Assembly: GCA_023376005.1 (NCBI GenBank)
Contig: CM042157.1
Coordinates: 67,652,960-67,716,959 of the forward strand
Source of the DNA: Doryteuthis pealeii
Lineage: Eukaryota > Mollusca > Cephalopoda > Myopsida > Loliginidae
Length of the DNA: 64,000 nt
Reading direction: 5' to 3'
Positions 21,650 to 32,847 of the stretch are shown one piece after another. Both the position numbers and the translations under genes were made by a program. The notes under the pieces were generated by a model that made no database searches, had not been told where the DNA came from, and saw only the letters and a program-made list of their open reading frames with translations. Numbering within the stretch: the first letter of the stretch is position 1; the number at the start of each line of letters is the position of its first letter.

Positions 21650-21925
21650 ATCATCATTAGTAGTAGTAAAATCTGCGTAGTGGTCTATTGTCGATATTAA
21701 CCGAACAGCTAGGAAGTCTATACCCTTTCCGCTAGACCGGGGAGATTGTTTTTGCTGAGATAGAGAGCCATACCTAATGTCAGCTCCCATATGCTTTACT
21801 GCACATATCAGATTACCAAGCCGTGCTACTCGTTCTTGCGCTGAGTTTGAGGGGGACCGGTATCGAACTCGAAACCTTGCCAATCCTAATGCTCTAGCGA
21901 CTGAGCTAAACCAGTCCCAATTTTA
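21650..21925 (-). mobile_element. SINE A, diverged copy
   Basis: The head reads GGTTTAGCTCAGTCGCTAGA and GAGTTCGATACCGGTCC in reverse complement, with the body boxes diverged. Confidence 0.7.
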
Positions 21926-22438
21926 TCTAGAATTTTCATGTGAAACAATCTTTTTCGCGTATCAAATCTTTGGTCATTTTGAAAATTTCAATTTGTTAAG
22001 ACATTTTTTTCCCAAATTTCGATAGCATATATAATATATATCCTATCAAATATCGAAATTTGGATATATATATATATTTCTAAAATGTTAATTATAAAAA
22101 AAATGGAAAATTATCTACTGTTTTATTTCACATTTGATACGAAAAGAAAATATCAAGGTTTATGCACTAAACCCCTGCGCACCCCCCCAAAAAAAAAACA
22201 TTTATTGAAAATAAAACTTTATTTTTGATGATTTTTTTAAAAAAGGATTTCCTGTGACACCCACCCCTATCGACAGGTGCCCGAATTTGTTCATCCCAAA
22301 TATCATTCATGATCGATTTCACCCTGGAATTTTTAAGAACTATAAATAATACCGTTTGACAAAATCTAATTAGATTATAAAAAAAAAAAAAAATTAAAAA
22401 AACAACGAACAAACAAAATTAATTTTCCTGAAATTCAG

Positions 22439-22492
<54 letters not shown>

Positions 22493-23265
22493 TAACTACA
22501 GCTATCTCCTTTTCAATGTGAAATTTGTTTGTTCTTTTGTTTTGTTTTTTTGTTTTTTTCTGTGATTTGATGTGTTTGAACGTACGTCTGACCTTCAAAT
22601 CAGTCGGAAATTACTTTTTAAAGTTACACCCCTCCCCCCACTCCAGCCAGTATGTGGGGGGGGGGGGGGTTGCAACCACAAAAAAAAAGTAGATTTTGAA
22701 GGTCAGATTTAGTTCAAGACCCCTCGCCATTAACCCTAATTCCACCCTTCAGTCATTTACCAGATTATGTACCGGTCAACAGGGTACGCACGTACAAACA
22801 CAGATTTCTAGTGAGAGACAACAATAAGAACCTGAGATGTGAAAAAAAAAAAAAAATAAAATAAATAAATAACAAGAAAAATTAGTATCACCAAAATAGT
22901 TAATTTGTAACATTTTGAGGTATAGAAGAATGTCTTAGAATAGCGAGGTCTCCTTAAAGAGCATACAAATGATAGCCAGGGAGTAGCAAGTATTAACTAC
23001 TTACAGAAAGTCGGTTATTGGATTTTTAAATTTATGTTTACGTTTTCCCCCAAGCTTTTTTTTTTTTAAATTTTTAATTTCTTATTTTTTATTCATCACT
23101 TTTAGATCTTATTTATTAAAAATATATTTGAATAAAGTGGGAGGTACGATACCAGAATATCGGCTTTAAATCCCTCTGCCCCGAAGAAAAATATCAGGGC
23201 TGGCACCCCCCCCTTTTTTTTTACAGCTAAAAAATAAAATAAAATCCCAGTTAGCTAGTAAATGA
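21926..23265. other. AT-rich intron with (AT)n, no gene
   Basis: Contains (AT)n at 22441-22490, poly-C/poly-G runs near 22630 and 22656, and A-rich tracts. No coding signal. A short inverted pair (CAAATTTCGATAG and ATCGAAATTTGG) lies at 22013-22065. Confidence 0.65.
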
Positions 23266-23269
23266 CCTA

Positions 23270-23400
23270 AAGGTCACATAAGTTTGCCAGTCTAGCGTTG
23301 TGGCTCAAGGCCGGCTGTATGGGGCACTCAGTAAGATTCGAACTCGCTAGTCATTGGCTTGCTAGCCTAGCATGCTAACCATTTTTAAACTGATGCATTA
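23270..23400 (-). mobile_element. tRNA-like SINE fragment
   Basis: The reverse complement has AATGGTTAGCATGCTAGGC and GAGTTCGAATCTTACTGAG, i.e. A- and B-box-like parts in tRNA order. Confidence 0.55.
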
Positions 23401-23660
23401 TAAAATTCATTCATTGATAAATCAATACTGAAAATTTCATTAAAATCGGATAATTCCCTGATTTTTGGTAAATTTTTTTCGAGCAAGAGTTAAATTTATT
23501 TTGTAAAAACGGATTTTAAGACAGCGTTTACTGTCATATTGGAGCAAAAATGACCGAAAAAAATGTTTTAAATGTATTAAAAACAAATTACATTTGTAAT
23601 ATTATTTTGCCCTTTTCCTGAATAATAAATATCAAATAAGCACGTCTTCAACTCGCTACA
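23400..23660. repeat. dispersed repeat D1
   Basis: ACTGATGCATTATAAAATTC followed by the GGATAATTCCCTGATTTTTG phrase is shared with 27250-27345, and the second phrase also with 19270. Confidence 0.65.
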
Positions 23661-23794
23661 ATTATGTTACTACTTAGACAAAGCAGACGAAAAATTGGGT
23701 ATGCCTATCTTACACTCACCTTGTCAGTCAAATTTTTAGTCATTTGTTTTGTTTTTAACCGAAGATTTACTTTTTTTTAAAGTCAAGTAGGGTA

Positions 23795-23885
23795 CCTGAT
23801 GTGGTGTAATGGTTATCAAGTTAGCAAACAGTTTTTCGCGAGTTCGATTCTCACTGGGGGCCCCCATACTTCCATGTCTCTGTGC
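23795..23885 (+). repeat. tRNA-like sequence
   Basis: TGTGGTGTAATGGTTATCAA and GCGAGTTCGATTCTCACTGG are A- and B-box-like at about the right spacing. The acceptor stem does not pair convincingly, so a SINE head or tRNA pseudogene is likelier than a functional tRNA. Confidence 0.45.
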
Positions 23886-23964
23886 CACAACTAAGATAAA
23901 TAATAAATATCAAATAACCACGTCTTCAACTCGCTACAATTTCACCAGCTAATTATAAGTTGTC

Positions 23965-24165
23965 GGTAGCCTAATGTCGGTATCAGCCAGACAGCGAGGG
24001 AGTCTATCCCCCTTTCACTTGCGCTGGACCAAGGAGTGTCTGAGGCGGATTGCCACACTCAACTCATCAACTCATCACACGCTGAGTTGACGAGGGCCGG
24101 TATCGAACCAAGAACCTTGTGATTTCTAGGCAAGTGCTCTATTGACACTACCCTCACCAACCACT
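23965..24165 (-). mobile_element. SINE A
   Basis: The reverse complement has TTGGTTCGATACCGGCCC, CAACTCAGCGTGTGATGAG and the CCTCGCTGTCTGGCTGATAC box. Confidence 0.8.
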
Positions 24166-24168
24166 AAC

Positions 24169-24482
24169 GGTAATTATGAACTTTTGTTTAGTAAATTAGA
24201 GTGTCCCAGAAAAAGCAGAACCCACAAATTTTGTAATAAAACTATTATTTTCCCCGTTAAACAAATAAATTAGGGTTTAGGGTTATTTTAACGGGAAAAT
24301 GAATAAATAATTTGGGTTCTGTTTTTTTCTGGGTCATCCTGTACACTAAACCCTAAACCTGACCTTAAACCCCAACCCTGACTTATTTGTTTAAGTGGAA
24401 AATTAACAGTTTTATTACAAAATTTGTGGGTTCTGTTTTTTCTGGGACAGCCTAATTTACTAAACAAAAGTTCATAATTACC
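24169..24482. mobile_element. composite TIR element M1' (copy 1)
   Basis: The outer arms GGTAATTATGAACTTTTGTT and complement pair; the inner arms are the GTGTCCCAGAAAAA type; two telomere-like cores lie inside. The flanks CCACTAAC (24161-24168) and CCACTAAG (24483-24490) are an 8-bp duplication with one mismatch. Confidence 0.8.
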
Positions 24483-24564
24483 CCACTAAGATAGTGACGT
24501 GTGACCAGAGGGGGTGGGAATAAAAAGTTTTTAATAACAAAAACGAAGCAAATTTGCATATATA

Positions 24565-24702
24565 TTTCACTGGATGGTATTTCACTGGAGTCTGAGTGAC
24601 AACAAGTCTCCTCAGGTCTCCCGGACTCTTCTGAGTATTCTAGCCGATTGCAGCAATGCAGTTGTCTGGAAGATCTCAATTCTTCCTCTGATTTCCAGAT
24701 TT
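24565..24702 (-). pseudogene. R2-like LINE, 3' scrap
   Basis: GAGTGACAACAAGTCTCCTC and TGAGTATTCTAGCCGATTGC are the LINE 3' end seen at 38.4 and 56.5 kb. A (ATC)(ATT)n tract follows. Confidence 0.7.
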
Positions 24703-24937
24703 ATCATCATCATCATCATTATTATTATTATTATTATTATTCATATATATTTCATTAACGGGATATTTTGGACAACTACCGGCTTTTTTTCTTTCTTTCA
24801 ACAAGTCAAACTGAAAAATCACTATTTATTTCTCGATAAAGTTTGTTTATTTTTCTTGGGGGAGGGGGAGGGGGAGAAAACTAAAACTCACTACGCTATT
24901 TCATGAATTTTCTGTGACGGTAAAAATAAAAAAATAA

Positions 24938-25247
24938 GTTATGAACTTTTGTTTAGTAAATTAGGGTGTCCCAGACCCCCCCCCCAAAAAAAAAACAAAC
25001 AAATTTTGTAATAAAACTTAATTTTAACAGGGGGGGGGTTAGGGTTAGGGTTTAGAGTTAGTTTAATGGGAAAATAAATAATTTGGGGTCTTTTTTTTTT
25101 CTGGGTCACTCTGTACAGGGTGACACTGAAAAAACAGAACCCAAACCCTAAATTCCCCTAGTTAAAATTAACAGTTTTATTACAAAATTTGTGGGTTCTA
25201 TTTTTTCTAGGACACCCTGATTTACAAAACAAAAGTTCATAATTACC
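24938..25247. mobile_element. composite TIR element M1' (copy 2)
   Basis: Same outer arms as copy 1 (left one slightly shortened, GTTATGAACTTTTG). AAAAATAA flanks both sides (24930-24937, 25248-25255). The interior has a GGGTTAGGGTTTAGAGTTAG core. Confidence 0.78.
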
Positions 25248-25259
25248 AAAAATAAAAGT

Positions 25260-25527
25260 GGTAAAAAAGAACAATTTTCTCGTAAATTCCTACCATAAAA
25301 TAAACTGAACCCTCATTTTATGTCCGTGTTTTTGCAATAAATGTTTTATTGTTCTTACAATACTAAATATATTTTCTTTATTTGTTAAAGAATAAAGAAA
25401 ATATATTTAGTATTGTAAAATAACGGGTGCAAGAAAAATAAAACATTTATTGCAAAAACACGGACATAAAATGAGGGTTTATTTTATTTTATGGTAGGAA
25501 TTTACGAGGAAATTTTTCTTTTTTACC
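25260..25527. mobile_element. near-palindromic element P, copy 1
   Basis: The whole element is one inverted repeat: GGTAAAAAAGAACAATTTTC at the left pairs with the right end, meeting near AATAAAGAAAATATAT. The flanks ATAAAAGT and CTAAAAGT look like an 8-bp duplication with one mismatch. A second copy is at 32848-33136. Confidence 0.82.
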
Positions 25528-26640
25528 CTAAAAGTTTATCTTGTCCCAAATATTGGGAGATTAGAGAGTTAAGTTTTTGTAATTACTGAGTATCATTCTT
25601 TCCACAACTACGAGCAAATATTGAATTACAAAACCAACCGTAACAGCCCCGGGTGGGGTGGGGACCACACGCCCGCCGCCCGAAAAAAAAAATATTTATG
25701 AAAATTACCACTTGTAATATTTTAACTGCTTTATTTTAAATAAAATAAAGAAAAAAAAATACGAGAGAAAAAAAAACAAAAAAAAAACTACCCCATTAAA
25801 AAAGGGGGCGGGTGAAGCATTCATCTGTACTACGGTCCTGAATTAATGGAAACTTGTTGAATATAACTTAAGAAAAAGTTTAGAATCCCAATAATCAACA
25901 TCCCAGCTATGGATGAAATAGTACCACGACTGCTTTTCTACTAGGATGGTTTTGGCATTATATAATCCACAAAGGTTGATATGCCATTAAACAAATAAAC
26001 CAAACCAATAATCAACAAGAATTTTTTAAAAAGTTTTTTATTTGCTAACCTGCTAGTGCAAAGTTACGTATCAGTGCGTGTGCATATTGTATGTAGTCGC
26101 ATAAAAAAAAGACACGCATCAACACATATATAGACTGATACTCATACACACTAACTCAGCATAAGACAGCAGTGAAAAAGTTAACATCTTTAACTTTATT
26201 ATGTACTTCTCCCAAAATTCGAACAACAATTTTACAATTCTTCTTTTAATAACGTAAACAATCTTTCTTTTAAAATGTAAACAATCATTTTTCACATCAA
26301 CCGGTGATAAAATAAAAAAAAAAATAGACCTATCAGTTTTTTTTAAGTCTTTGAATATTTTACTAAAGAAAGTTAACTTTGTGCCTTAATTTTAGAGCAC
26401 TTACAAAACTCTGTATTACACTAGTCTACTGGACTTTTTATTCAAATTTCGAAAGGTATAACTTTTTCAAAACTAACTTTGTTTAGACTTTTATTTATAC
26501 GAACGGACCAGTCCAACTCTCATTCCCCCACCCCCCGCTTCTCTTAGGAAGAAAAAATAAATAAATAAAAAAATAAAACAAAGATGGGGACTATACATTT
26601 TACAAATTAAAAATAATAAAACAATAATAATTAAAAAAGA
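25528..26640. other. start of intron 1, AT-rich, no gene
   Basis: An R1 left-end phrase (GGTTGATATGCCATTAAAC) is inverted at 25970-26010. Otherwise A-rich tracts and nothing recognised. Confidence 0.6.
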
Positions 26641-26650
26641 AAGTACTTAC

Positions 26651-26723
26651 TGTCAACGGCATCAGAGAAAAATAAGGAAAATGTACAAAGTACGGCGATT
26701 TGTAGAGCCACAGACAACGCCAT
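26651..26723 (-). CDS. transferrin-family exon 1: signal peptide
   Basis: The exon encodes 24 residues plus one nucleotide: MALSVALQ, then a hydrophobic stretch (IAVLCTFSLFF), then SDAVD. This is a standard signal peptide with a likely cleavage site after SDA. The donor is GTAAGT directly after 26651 (phase 1), and the spare A joins exon 2 to make Ile. The ATG at 26723 is the only start in frame with the family sequence and is preceded by a short leader. The signal peptide predicts entry to the secretory pathway, as expected for transferrins. The next exon is 14.3 kb away, so an extra small exon in between cannot be excluded, but none is needed. Confidence 0.75.
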
Positions 26724-26841
26724 GCTGGTTGATAGTTGAGCCTGGCAAGTCTTGTTGAATAATGAATATAAAACTCAGAGAGACAAGAAACACCAGGTGG
26801 TGGGCGTGGGAATAATGTAGCTGGCTCCTGCTTCGCTGCTG

Positions 26842-26849
26842 CTTATAAG
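26842..26849 (-). promoter_or_regulatory. TATA-like box of the transferrin-family gene
   Basis: The self-complementary octamer CTTATAAG lies about 120 bp upstream of the start codon. A TATA box here would put transcription start near 26815 and give a 5' leader of roughly 90 nt without an intron. This is inferred from position and sequence only. Confidence 0.4.
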
Positions 26850-26850
26850 A

Positions 26851-27519
26851 CAAGGATTTTCTGAAAGATCCCGTCTGAAAAAGTAAAAATATTCAAAAAG
26901 TAAATTACTCTTCTGGGTTTTCCAAATCGTCAACCAATCTAGATTTCTTTTTTTTCTTCTTCCCTACAAAATGGAATGTTTTTTTTTAAAAATAAGCTAA
27001 CTAGACACTACCAATTTGTCGTCTGCTTTTCATTTTTAAAACTAATTGAATCTAACTAAATCGATTATTTAAGGTCAAATTTTTGTCTAAGTCGAAAAGT
27101 AGTACCATAATAAGCATCAGTAAAAAAGGGAAAATAATATTACGCATGTAATTTATTCTTAATACATCGAAAGTATATAACCCCACCGATATTTTGCGCC
27201 CCCAAAATAGGGGTTAAGTGACCTGAAAAAAATCAGAAAGTTTTGAAATAAAATAACTGATGCATTATAAAATTCATTCATTGATAAATCAACACTGAAA
27301 ATTTCATTAAAATCAGATAATTCCCTGATTTTTGGTAATTTCTTTTTCAAGGGTGGGGGTGGTAATTTTGTTTAGTTAAACACGGATTTTTCGGCAACTT
27401 TGTCAGTGCCTATATTATATTATTATTTTCAATTTTAGATGAACCGTGAATTATTGCTATTACAGCGGTCCATGATGATATTGATGCTTCTATTTCGAAA
27501 GCAGTGAAGGTTGGTTGAT
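26851..27519. other. upstream of the transferrin-family gene
   Basis: This should hold any proximal promoter elements. I see only AT-rich sequence and a copy of D1 at 27250-27345. No other gene. Confidence 0.55.
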
Positions 27520-27850
27520 TAGAATTTACGGCATGTCAACCCTTGTTGGGTTATTTTATACCGAAGACGTTTCGTTTTATTCATTCTTGTTGGGTATTCC
27601 GTTCTTTTTTTTTTTCAAGCTCAATTTTTTTAAACATTGTTTTAACTCATTTTTATCTATTTAACCCATAAATGGGATACTGGTACTACCAATTCCGGGT
27701 CAGAATGGACATGGAAGTAATGGCGATGAAGGGGTACTCCACACTCCCCAGAGTTCCAGAATTGGAACTTCACCACGAGAAGTAATTCAACTTCATACTC
27801 GGGACACTAAGACTCTCAACCACCACCTTCTAGCACATATAGGGTAAAAA
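27520..27850 (+). repeat. repeat R1
   Basis: Runs from ACGGCATGTCAACCCTTGTT to TTCTAGCACATATAGGG, where it is interrupted by the GA/GT satellite. Confidence 0.75.
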
Positions 27851-27926
27851 AAAGTGAGAGAGAGAGGGGGGGGCGAGCGAGAGAGAGAGAGATAGGGCGA
27901 GAGAGAGAGGGAGAGAGAGATAGGGC

Positions 27927-27968
<42 letters not shown>

Positions 27969-27996
27969 TAGGGCGAGCGAGAGAGAGAGATAGGAC

Positions 27997-28036
<40 letters not shown>

Positions 28037-28045
28037 ATAGGGCGA

Positions 28046-28089
<44 letters not shown>

Positions 28090-28209
28090 TAGGGTGAGCG
28101 AGAGAGGGAGAGAGAGAGAGAGGGCGAGCGAGAGAGGGAGAGAGAGAGAGGGCGAGCGAGAGAGAGAGAGAGAGATAGGGCGAGAGAGAGAGAGGGCGAG
28201 AGATAGGGC

Positions 28210-28266
<57 letters not shown>

Positions 28267-28375
28267 AGGGCGAGCGAGAGAGGGAGAGAGAGAGAGAGAG
28301 GGAGCGAGAGAGGGAGAGAGAGAGAGAGGAGCGAGAGAGAGAGAGAGAGCGAGAGAGGAGAGCGAGAGATAGGGC

Positions 28376-28442
<67 letters not shown>

Positions 28443-28495
28443 GGCGAGCGAGAGAGGGAGATAGGGCGAGCGAGAGAGAGAGAGATAGGGCGAGT

Positions 28496-28533
<38 letters not shown>

Positions 28534-28654
28534 AGGGCGAGCGAGGGAGAGAGAGAGATAGGGCGAGGAGAGATAGAGAGATAGGGCGAGCGAGCGAGCG
28601 AGAGAGGAGAGAGAGAGAGAGAGAGAGAGATAGGGCGAGTGTGTGTGTGTGTGT

Positions 28655-28700
<46 letters not shown>
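27850..28700. repeat. (GA)n/(GT)n satellite with GATAGGGCGAG punctuation
   Basis: About 850 bp of GA runs, broken by GATAGGGCGAGC and by blocks of GT. Long open frames encode only Ser-Leu, Arg-Glu or His-Thr runs and are artefacts. Confidence 0.97.
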
Positions 28701-28702
<2 letters not shown>

Positions 28703-28734
28703 GTCGGGACAATCATATAATCCATTTTATGCAA

Positions 28735-29080
28735 CACTTCAATTTAGCCCTTACTTAGGCTGGATGAGCAGTCGGAGATGCCTTTCTCTGATCAATTGGC
28801 TGGTCCCGTCCAACTCTAGCACCTACACGATTGTCCCGACTCTATTGCCCTTATTGCAAACCCTAACCCCTTTTATCATATATGTGCTAGAACGCAGTGG
28901 CTGAGGGTCTAAAAGTCTTGGATAGGACGTTGATATCTGATAGTGAAGTTCCAATTCTGTAGCTCTGGGGAATGTGGAGTACCCCTTCATCACAATCACT
29001 CCCAGATTCACTCTGATCCGGAGTGGTAGTACCTGTTAGGGTCCCATCTATGGGTTAAATAGAAAAAATGAGTTTAAAAA
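28735..29080 (-). repeat. repeat R1, inverted copy
   Basis: GCCCTTACTTAGGCTGGATG, the CTAGAACGCAGTGGCTGAGG box and GTTAGGGTCCCATCTATGGG mark R1 in reverse. Confidence 0.75.
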
Positions 29081-29094
29081 TGTTTTTAAAGATT

Positions 29095-29480
29095 TTGGGT
29101 CAGAGTGAACCTGGAAGCAATAGTGATAAAGGGGTGCTTCACATTCCGCAGACCTTCAGAACTGGAATATCACCATCAGAGTTTAACGTCATACCCAGGA
29201 CATGAAGACCCTCAGCCACTGCCTTCTAGCACCTATATAATAAAAAGGGTTGGGGCTTGCCATAACGGCAATAGGGTCGAGACAATCATATAGGGCCTAA
29301 GGAAGGGCCAAAGAGGAGTGTTGCTTGTCATGGACTACTTATCCACCAGGATTCCGTCCTTAAGCATCACGGTTCGCCACCCACGGCCAATAGGTGTCCC
29401 CATTGGGGCGGGGGTCTTACCCCTCTACATAAGTGCAGTCGGTGTATTCTAAAGTCCAAGCCGACAGGGCAAATTATTAA
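29095..29480 (+). repeat. repeat R1, right part
   Basis: From TGGGTCAGAGTGAACCTGGA to AAGCCGACAGGGC, head-to-head with the preceding inverted copy. Confidence 0.75.
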
Positions 29481-29694
29481 ATAGAAATGACTACTTGAAA
29501 ACATAATTATTAGTATTAGAGGCATGAAATCATAAAACTCTGCGAAAATTAGTTGTATCAGATACGAATACTTAATATCATAAAAGAAGATAAAAATTTG
29601 AAAGGTATTAGAACAAATCTTTATTAATAATCACTAGCCAGAATATGCACCTCCACACACCGGGAGCAAGTATTTCAGTTTTAATGTAGTGAAA

Positions 29695-29930
29695 TATATC
29701 AAACTAGAAGCAGCTACCGGGCGTTGCCTGGGTGAGGAGAGGATAAAAAAAATATTAGTTCCACAGATCAATTGATTGTTTTGGTCTTCCATAATTGATT
29801 TGTTTACGTTTCAATCCCGAACGCCACCAATGATTTTCCCTTCTCTCACGATTCAAATCCTAATTTTCACACAACCATTGTGTCCCATTAGGCGGACACT
29901 CTATCGACTAAGATAAACCGGCCCTTAAAT
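29695..29930 (-). repeat. tRNA-like fragment and 'CTACCGGGCGTTGCC' repeat
   Basis: GCAGCTACCGGGCGTTGCCT is shared with 34680 and 48110. The reverse complement of 29850-29925 has GGTTTATCTTAGTCGATAGA, a SINE A-like head. Confidence 0.5.
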
Positions 29931-29989
29931 GTATTCCCAAATACAAAACGGCGAGAATCCATTTTTTCAATTTTGGCTGGGGGGCGAAG

Positions 29990-31570
29990 GTCTCGTGTAG
30001 CAGGTACACATAATGGCTATAACAAGTCTCCGCTGAATGACCCATACTAGCGACCTTGCATCACGCCCAACCCGCGGCGAACGGGTTGGATAAATACCTA
30101 CTATGAAAAGTCTTCGCTGGATGTCCCATACTTGCAATCTTGTGTTACATCCTACCCGTTTGGATAAATACCTACTATGAAAAGTCTTCGCTACTTGCAA
30201 TCTTGTGTTACATCCTACCCGTGGCGAACGGGTTGGATAAATACCTACTCTTCGCTGGATGTCCCATACTTGCAATCTTGTGTTACATCCTACCCGTGGC
30301 GAACGGGTTGGATAAATACCTACTATGAAAAGTCTTCGCTGGATGTCCCATACTTGCAATCTTGTGTTACATCCTACCCGTGGCGAACGGTTGGATAAAT
30401 ACCTACTATGAAAAGTCTTCGCTGGGTGTTACATCCTACCCGTGGCGAACGGGTTGGATAAATACCTACTATGAAAAGTCTTCGCTGCCATATACTTGCA
30501 ATCTTGTGTTACATCCTACCCGTGGCGAACGGGTTGGATAAATACCTACTATGAAAAGTCTTCGCTGGATGTCCCATACTTGCAATCTTGTGTTACATCC
30601 TACCCGTGGCGAACGGGTTGGATAAATACCTACTATGAAAAGTCTTCGCTGGATGTCCCATACTTGCAATCTTGTGTTACATCCTACCCGTGGCGAACGG
30701 GTTGGATAAATACCTACTATGAAAAGTCTTATACTTGCAATCTTCATCCTACCCGTGGCGAACGGGTTGGATAATACCTACTATGAAAAGTCTTCGCTGG
30801 AATACTTGCAATCTTGTGTTACATCCTACCCGTGGCGAACGGGTTGGATAAATACCTACTATGAAAAGTCTTCGCTGGATGTCCCATACTTGCAATCTTG
30901 TGTTACATCCTACCCGTGGCGAACGGGTTGGATAAATACCTACTATGAAAAGTCTTCGCTGGATGTCCATACTTGCAATCTTGTGTTACATCCTACCCGT
31001 GGCGAACGGGTTGGATAAATACCTACTATGAAAAGTCTTCGCTGGATGATACTTGCAATCTTGTTTACATCCTACCCGTGGCGAACGGGTTGGATAAATA
31101 CCTACTATGAAAAGTCTTCGCTGGATGTCCCATACTTGCAATCTTGTCGAACGGGTTGGATAAATACCTACTATGAAAAGTCTTCGCTGGATGTTCCATA
31201 CTTGCAATCTTGTGTTACATCCTACCCGTGGCGAACGGGTTGGATAAATACCTACTATGAAAAGTCTTCGCTGGATGTCCCATACTTGCAATCTTGTTTA
31301 CATCCTACCCGTGGCGAACGGGTTGGATAAATACCTACTATGAAAAGTCTTCGCTGGATGTCCATACTTGCAATCTTGTGTTACATCCTACCCGTGGCGA
31401 ACGGGTTGGATAAATACCTACTATGAAAAGTCTTCGCTGGATGTCCCATACTTGCAATCTTGTTTACATCTACCCGTGGCGAACGGGTTGGATAAATACC
31501 TACTATGAAAAGTCTTCGCTGGATGTTCCATACTTGCGATGTTGTGCCATGTTCAACACGTGGCTAACGG
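29990..31570. repeat. 84-bp minisatellite, about 20 copies
   Basis: Unit: GATGTCCCATACTTGCAATC, TTGTGTTACATCCTACCCGT, GGCGAACGGGTTGGATAAAT, ACCTACTATGAAAAGTCTTCGCTG (given in parts). CCCGTGGCGAACGGG is a short inverted repeat in each unit. Copies are nearly identical but many carry clean internal deletions of a few to about 40 bp. The open frames on both strands simply follow the array. Confidence 0.96.
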
Positions 31571-31975
31571 TTTGATGAATACCGATAATGAAAAATATTT
31601 CCAATCCTTTTGGCCACCAAAAATTACTGCTCCTATCAACACAAAATAGGAGTGCCATAAGTCGATCAAGCAATAATTTTCAATAAGCAGATTATGAACA
31701 ATAGTTTATTGTGACTATTCGAACGCACCCTTTGAAAATTTATGTACGTATTTCTATTTGAGGTTTATACAACGCACCTGACAAATACGACATTAGAATA
31801 GTTTAAGAATAAAAAAGGTTATACTATTAGAAAAATCAAGAAGAAAGGACAAAACATGCTTTTTTTTTTGATTGGACAACGTTCTTCAGTTTATATAGAA
31901 CTTGTATTATATTAGTTTAGTTGTTCTTTTAAGGTTAGCAACAAATAAATGAATAAAGACTTAAGTATTTCTCTG
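31571..31975. other. no feature recognised
   Basis: AT-rich sequence after the minisatellite. No coding signal or known repeat. Confidence 0.55.
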
Positions 31976-31979
31976 AATG

Positions 31980-32450
31980 TTTGAGATGAGGCTTGATGAT
32001 TAGTATTATCTGCGTTATTCGGACTATTGTCCTCGTCTTCATTGTTATTTGTACAACGTTTCGGCCGATATGCCCTCCGGCCTTCTTCAGGTATTTCTTG
32101 TCGGATTCGGGAACCTCCTCGGACTCGGGAACCTTCTTGTCGTAGTCGGGAACCTTCTTGTCGTAATCGGGAGCCATCACGGAACTTCGAACCTAATCCT
32201 TTATTCAGTCCTCGGGGGTATCCTGTTCTCATTCCGCTAACCATAGCTGGCGTAGGAGTTATGTTAATTATTTTTCTATGTTACTGCTTCTACTTAGGAT
32301 TGAACCCGGAATCCATAGATAACTGTCAAGTTCTCGAGTCCGACAAGAAACACCTGAAGAAGGCCGGAAGGCATATCGGCCGAAACGTTGTATGAATAAC
32401 AATGAAGATGGGGACAATAGTCCCAATAACGCAGATAATAAAAACTTAAG
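31980..32450. mobile_element. palindromic element I with hammerhead-like ends
   Basis: GCGTTATTCGGACTATTGTC at the left recurs inverted at the right (GACAATAGTCCCAATAACGC). Each arm carries CCTGAAGAAGGCCGG...CGGCCGAAACGTTGTA (minus at 32052-32092, plus at 32350-32390). Between them are tandem GGGAACCTTCTTGTCGTA units and a tRNA-like head. The boxes follow hammerhead order, with one extra A before stem II and a minimal stem III, so activity is doubtful. Confidence 0.65.
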
Positions 32451-32479
32451 ATTTAATTTCTAAAAAATTGAATTAGATC

Positions 32480-32690
32480 ACTAAGTAGGCCGGAGCCTAT
32501 TCTAGTAGTGAACAGGTTTGAATTCAGAGTTTTGCTTCTCATAGACTGGTTGCCTAACCAAGGTTATTTAGCCCAATATTCCCCTACTATTTTCCCATAG
32601 CTGGAGGGAGAATAGTTGGTTTCATACCTTTCCCCAGGATATTATCACTATGTGAATTGTGGCTTCGTCCAGGATTTGATTTAATTTAAT
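32480..32690 (-). mobile_element. SINE B, inverted
   Basis: The reverse complement shows CCTGGACGAAGCCACAATTC and the GGTTAGGCAACCAGTCTATG box. Confidence 0.7.
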
Positions 32691-32847
32691 ATAATTTAAT
32701 TCTTAACTCTATGCTTACTTTAAGCAGCTCTCTCACCACTAAGATCCTACCTTAAACCAATGACAGCAGCTTTCGCACGTGTCACTTGTTTATTTTAGGC
32801 CAAAAGTTTAGAGAATCGCGTTCATTGCATGTTCATATTTACACTTT

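Larger units (their letters stand above)
1..26850 (-). other. transferrin-family gene, 5' part (five exons, partial)
   Basis: The span of a split gene read on the minus strand from a TATA-like promoter near 26.85 kb leftwards past the window edge. Coding exon lengths are 73, 80, 133, 258 and 393 nt. Introns are 14319, 4137, 1754 and 4299 bp, all with GTAAGT-type donors and pyrimidine-AG acceptors. Joined phases (1, 0, 1, 1, 1) keep one frame for 312 codons. Family knowledge: transferrins and melanotransferrins are secreted or GPI-anchored bilobal iron carriers. Here only the signal peptide and most of the N-lobe are present; the rest of that lobe and any C-lobe lie outside. I cannot tell serum-type transferrin from a melanotransferrin-type paralogue. 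Confidence 0.88.

Noticed and set aside
27793..28737. 300-codon Ser/Leu-rich frames
   Set aside because: Translation of (GA)n/(GT)n satellite in several frames, no complexity.
29967..31330. Repeat-protein-like frames on both strands (RRLFIVGIYPTRSPRVG and SYPWRTGWINTYYEKSSL units)
   Set aside because: They mirror the 84-bp DNA unit (divisible by 3) on both strands and break at every length variant. No start context or splice evidence.
29990..31570. CRISPR-like array
   Set aside because: Units are contiguous with no unique spacers, and the genome is eukaryotic. The 34-bp array at 11940-12185 is rejected for the same reason.
32052..32092. Calling the CUGAAGA-AGGCCG...CGGCCGAAAC motif an active hammerhead
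   Set aside because: An extra base separates the core from stem II and stem III is nearly absent. It is listed as hammerhead-like within element I only.
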